Both the position numbers and the translations under genes were made by a program. The notes below the pieces were generated by a model. It did no database searches and had not been told where the DNA came from. It saw only the letters and a program-made list of their open reading frames with translations. From Amphritea sp. (GTDB lineage Bacteria; Pseudomonadota; Gammaproteobacteria; Pseudomonadales; Nitrincolaceae), in the NCBI GenBank assembly GCA_024679635.1, contig JAIBDA010000024.1, positions 1 to 14,356 of the forward strand: a stretch of 14,356 nucleotides of DNA, in the 5' to 3' direction. Shown in pieces: positions 11,294 through 14,356 of this stretch. The stretch's first letter is position 1, and every line of letters starts with the position of its first letter.

Positions 11294-14191
11294 ATGCTCA
11301 GCCAATTGATCAAGAAACTTCCATCGCTTATTCAGCCTTGTGTAACACTTAATCTTGAAAAAATTATAGATTCGGTTGGAAATCTGATTGAACCGCCTGA
11401 TAGTTATCAGGATGATTTAATTCGGGTCCTGGCGGGCAGTGACTATGTTGCTGGACAGTTGAGCCGCAAGCCTCAATTACTCGAAGACCTATTACACAAC
11501 AACGATCTTTATAGTGCTTACGGTGCGGGAGAGTATGCCGGGCGGTTGGCCCAGAGTCTGGCTTCGATAGAGAGTGAAGAGTTGCTTCAGAGTGTGTTGC
11601 GTCAGTTCAGGCAGCGGGAGATGGTCAGAATCATCTGGCGTGATCTGACCCGTGCTACCGATATGCGAGGGACAACCGCCGACCTTTCAGCGCTTGCGGA
11701 TGCCTGTATCGATCAGGCGTTGCAGTGGCTTTATCGGGATTGTTGTAGCAAGTGGGGGACTCCGCATTCTACTGCAGCGGATGGTATACCTGCGCGGCCC
11801 CAGCAATTGGTCGTTGTGGGGATGGGAAAATTAGGTGCTTATGAGTTGAATCTGTCGTCAGATATCGATTTGATTTTTGCTTATCCTGAAAAGGGAATGA
11901 CCGAAGGCGGAAGACGTGTGCTGGCCAACCAGGACTTCTTTAGTCGACTGGGGCAGAAACTGATTCAGGCGCTAGATAATATAACTGCCGATGGATTTGT
12001 CTTTCGTACTGATATGCGGCTGCGTCCTTATGGCGCCAGTGGCCCGCTGGTGTGTAGTTTTGCTGCGATGGAAGAGTACTATCAGGATCAGGGGCGTGAC
12101 TGGGAGCGCTACGCCATGATAAAAGCCCGTGTGGTCGGGGGCGATCAACAGGCGGGGTCTGAACTTCTGGAAATGTTGCGGCCTTTTGTCTATCGGAAAT
12201 ATATCGACTTTAGTGCGTTTGATTCTCTGCGTTCAATGAAGGAGATGATCAACAAGGAAGTGCGGCGAAAAGGCTTGCATGGCAATGTTAAGCTGGGCGC
12301 CGGGGGCATTCGTGAGGTGGAGTTTGTTGCGCAGGCGTTTCAGTTGATTCGTGGCGGGCGTGATCCCCGGTTACAGCAGCGCGAACTCCTGAATATACTG
12401 CCTTTGTTGCCTGAAACTGTCGGGGTTCCTGAGCAGGCTGTCAGGGATCTGACAGAGGCATATACCTTTCTGCGTAATGCAGAGCATGTGATACAAGCGG
12501 TGGCTGACAGACAGACTCAGGAGCTGCCTGCGGATGGGGTTGGCCAGGCACGTATGGCGTATAGCATGGGGTTTGATCACTGGGATAGCTTTATGGTCGA
12601 ACTGGATCGTCAGCGAGGTCGGGTTACCGAACACTTTGCCGATGTTATTGCGCCCGCAGACGAAGTTGTGGATGAAGATGACCTGAGCAGTGACTGGTTG
12701 TTTCTTTGGCATAGCGAGTTCGACGCCGATGAAGGGGAAGCCTTCTTTGCTGAACATGGGTTGGATAATCCCCAGCTGGCCTGGAAAGCGTTTAGTGATT
12801 TGAAGTCCAGCCGTTCGGTTCAGGTGATGCAGGCTGTCGGACATGAGCGTTTGCTGGATGTACTGCCGAAATTGATGAACCAAGTGATATCGGTGGAAAA
12901 TTCAGGTGAAACACTGGAACGGGTTTTATTACTGATTCAGGCAGTGATACGCCGTTCCGCTTATCTGGTGCTGTTGGCCGAAAACCCGGATGCGATGCAG
13001 CAGCTGGTGAAGCTTTGTTCTGCCAGCGCCTGGTTTAGCGAGACCCTGGCAAAACAGCCGGTCCTGCTGGATGAATTGATTGATCAGCGGACTTTATATG
13101 CGCCGCCAACCAAAGAGGAGCTGCAATCTGACTTGCGACAACAACTGCTACGTATTCCTGAAGAAGATGAAGAGCAGTTGATGGAGACCCTGCGTTATTT
13201 TAAGAGTGCCCATGCATTGCGGGTTGCCGCCTCTGATATAACCGGAGCGCTACCATTGATGAAGGTCAGTGATTATCTTACCTGGTTGGCCGAAGCGATA
13301 CTGGAGGCGGTATTAGAGATTGCGTGGCGACAGCTAACTGAAAAACATGGCGTGCCGCAGAAATCCCCGGGCGTGCCCTGCGATCCTGACTTTATTATTG
13401 TTGGCTACGGAAAAATGGGGGGGATTGAGCTCTCCTATGGTTCTGATCTTGATCTGGTGTTCATTCATGATGCCGAAGCGGGTTTGTATACCGAGGGTAA
13501 GAAGCCGGTTGCAAACTCAGTGTTCTTTACCCGGTTAGGACAAAAAATCATTCATATTCTCAATACCTTTACCCCAGGGGGGCAGCTATACGAAGTTGAT
13601 ATGCGTCTGCGTCCATCGGGTAACTCTGGTCTGTTGGTTAGCTCGCTTAAGGCGTTTACTGATTATCAGGAGAAAGAAGCCTGGACCTGGGAGCACCAGG
13701 CGCTGGTGAGGGCGAGGGTGATTACCGGGTCGGGGAGGTTAAAGCAGGCATTTGAACAGGTGCGTGCAAAGATTCTTGGTACAGCACGAAAGCCTAAAGG
13801 GTTGGCGGAAGATGTGGTTAAAATGCGAGAAAAGATGCGTGAACATCTCGGAACTTCTGAAAAGGACAAGAATGAGAAATTTAACTTGAAGCAGGACAGT
13901 GGCGGTATTGTCGACATTGAGTTTTTAGTGCAATACAGCGTACTTGCTAATGCTGAGACCTATCCGGAACTGGCAGTGTTTACCGATAATATTCGCATTA
14001 TTGATGCGATGCAGACTACCGGAGTGATATCGGCTGAAGATGCTGAAACACTCAGGGAAGCGTATAAGAGTTATCGCTCTGTGGGGCATAGACAGGTGCT
14101 TCAGGACCGCTCTGCGACGATCAGTGCGTCTGAATTAGAGGGGAGTCGTCAAGAAATAACCCGGATCTGGAAAGCTCGTTTGAAGGTTTGA
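11294..14191 (+). CDS. glnE: Bifunctional glutamine synthetase adenylyltransferase/adenylyl-removing enzyme
   Basis: GlnE adds AMP to glutamine synthetase when nitrogen is plentiful and removes it by phosphorolysis when nitrogen is scarce, under PII control. The 965 residues compare with 946 in E. coli. Two nucleotidyltransferase domains are intact. The N-terminal deadenylylation domain has GMGKLGAYELNLSSDIDLIF with D190 and D192, and MRLRPYGASGPL. The C-terminal adenylylation domain has GYGKMGGIELSYGSDLDLVF with D718 and D720, and DMRLRPSGNSGLL. The helical linker between them contains acidic stretches (for example DEVVDEDDLSSDW). ATG 11294 is the only ATG, GTG or TTG start after the in-frame stop at 11255, so it is forced, yet no clear Shine-Dalgarno is visible. 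It is divergent from DUF47-pit and convergent with ilvE. Confidence 0.98.
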   Translation: MLSQLIKKLPSLIQPCVTLNLEKIIDSVGNLIEPPDSYQDDLIRVLAGSDYVAGQLSRKPQLLEDLLHNNDLYSAYGAGEYAGRLAQSLASIESEELLQSVLRQFRQREMVRIIWRDLTRATDMRGTTADLSALADACIDQALQWLYRDCCSKWGTPHSTAADGIPARPQQLVVVGMGKLGAYELNLSSDIDLIFAYPEKGMTEGGRRVLANQDFFSRLGQKLIQALDNITADGFVFRTDMRLRPYGASGPLVCSFAAMEEYYQDQGRDWERYAMIKARVVGGDQQAGSELLEMLRPFVYRKYIDFSAFDSLRSMKEMINKEVRRKGLHGNVKLGAGGIREVEFVAQAFQLIRGGRDPRLQQRELLNILPLLPETVGVPEQAVRDLTEAYTFLRNAEHVIQAVADRQTQELPADGVGQARMAYSMGFDHWDSFMVELDRQRGRVTEHFADVIAPADEVVDEDDLSSDWLFLWHSEFDADEGEAFFAEHGLDNPQLAWKAFSDLKSSRSVQVMQAVGHERLLDVLPKLMNQVISVENSGETLERVLLLIQAVIRRSAYLVLLAENPDAMQQLVKLCSASAWFSETLAKQPVLLDELIDQRTLYAPPTKEELQSDLRQQLLRIPEEDEEQLMETLRYFKSAHALRVAASDITGALPLMKVSDYLTWLAEAILEAVLEIAWRQLTEKHGVPQKSPGVPCDPDFIIVGYGKMGGIELSYGSDLDLVFIHDAEAGLYTEGKKPVANSVFFTRLGQKIIHILNTFTPGGQLYEVDMRLRPSGNSGLLVSSLKAFTDYQEKEAWTWEHQALVRARVITGSGRLKQAFEQVRAKILGTARKPKGLAEDVVKMREKMREHLGTSEKDKNEKFNLKQDSGGIVDIEFLVQYSVLANAETYPELAVFTDNIRIIDAMQTTGVISAEDAETLREAYKSYRSVGHRQVLQDRSATISASELEGSRQEITRIWKARLKV

Positions 14192-14202
14192 ATATAGATA
14201 AT

Positions 14203-14230
14203 AAAAAAAGCGCCGTAAGGCGCTTTTTTT
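14203..14230. terminator. Bidirectional terminator between glnE and ilvE
   Basis: AAAAAAAGCGCC and GGCGCTTTTTTT form a perfect 12-bp stem closed by a GTAA (GNRA-type) tetraloop. It lies 11 bases after the glnE stop and 15 bases past the ilvE stop, and works on either strand. Confidence 0.94.
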
Positions 14231-14245
14231 ATTAAGGATCTAGCT

Positions 14246-14356
14246 TCAGATGCGGGTTAACCATCCGTGTTTATCTTCTGCTTTACCCCATTGAATGTCA
14301 TTTAATGCCTGGCGCAGTTTAACGGTTGTCGTGCCTGTCTCACCGTTACCGACAGG
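14246..14356 (-). CDS. ilvE: Branched-chain amino acid aminotransferase, C-terminal end only
   Basis: Only the last 36 codons and the stop are inside the window. The minus-strand reading contains GNGETGTTTVKLRQALNDIQ and ends EDKHGWLTRI. The DIQ-G...EDKxGWL pattern matches the end of class IV branched-chain aminotransferases (E. coli IlvE ends in a similar ITDIQFG...TEDKWGWL). IlvE makes the final transamination to valine, leucine and isoleucine with PLP. The glnE-ilvE neighbourhood also occurs in Pseudomonas, though there I recall them in the same direction; here they converge. The call rests on a short tail and on context. Confidence 0.8.
   Translation of the reverse strand, partial: PVGNGETGTTTVKLRQALNDIQWGKAEDKHGWLTRI

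Noticed and set aside
11116..11352. 78-codon plus-strand frame from GTG that overlaps the start of glnE
   Set aside because: No ribosome site, low-complexity hydrophobic start from AT-rich DNA, and it runs out of frame into glnE.
12371..12883. Minus-strand open frame of 170 codons inside glnE
   Set aside because: Antisense to the helical linker of an intact GlnE; no supporting signals.

Overview
The window looks like a chromosomal segment of a free-living gammaproteobacterium. The protein sequences sit between Enterobacteria and Pseudomonas/Oceanospirillales: IlvD, ArgA, ArgE and GlnE are colinear with their E. coli counterparts, while argE next to argA and glnE next to ilvE recall Pseudomonas-type gene order. 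An Oceanospirillales-like marine bacterium is my best guess, by inference only. I see no mobile element, prophage, tRNA, rRNA or CRISPR array. Most of the window is core metabolism and regulation. The accessory interest lies in two small regulatory blocks between 1.9 and 6.4 kb.

Layout. (1) Minus strand, 1-1808: ilvD (branched-chain amino acid synthesis), lacking only its last few codons at the window edge. (2) Plus strand, 1.95-3.26 kb: a small two-helix membrane protein overlapping a Crp/Fnr-type regulator, then a DUF2892 (YgaP-type) membrane protein. A palindrome in front of the DUF2892 gene sits where a class II Crp/Fnr activator would bind. A strong terminator closes the block. (3) Plus strand, 3.29-6.42 kb: an exported glycine-zipper protein preceded by two direct-repeat operator candidates, a small exported PepSY protein, and a PhoP/PhoQ-like response regulator and histidine kinase pair. 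The block ends in a bidirectional terminator. (4) Minus strand, 6.43-8.92 kb: argE-argA, two steps of the acetylated arginine pathway, read as an operon. (5) Minus strand, 8.98-11.1 kb: a DUF47 (PhoU-like) protein and a PiT-type phosphate transporter, with a possible Pho box upstream. (6) Plus strand, 11.29-14.19 kb: glnE, the adenylyltransferase that controls glutamine synthetase. It meets the 3' end of ilvE (minus strand) at a shared terminator.

How they fit together. Nitrogen and amino acid metabolism (ilvD, ilvE, argA, argE, glnE) frames the window, with phosphate uptake (DUF47-pit) inside it. The two regulatory blocks are plausibly sensory. One pairs a Crp/Fnr regulator carrying a Cys pair with a membrane protein of the family fused to rhodanese in YgaP, which suggests sulfur or redox sensing. 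The other pairs a PhoPQ-like system with exported envelope proteins, which suggests an envelope or cation response. Both readings are inferences from family and context. No intergenic stretch exceeds 300 bases; the longest is the AT-rich gap of about 277 bases between the DUF47 gene and glnE.
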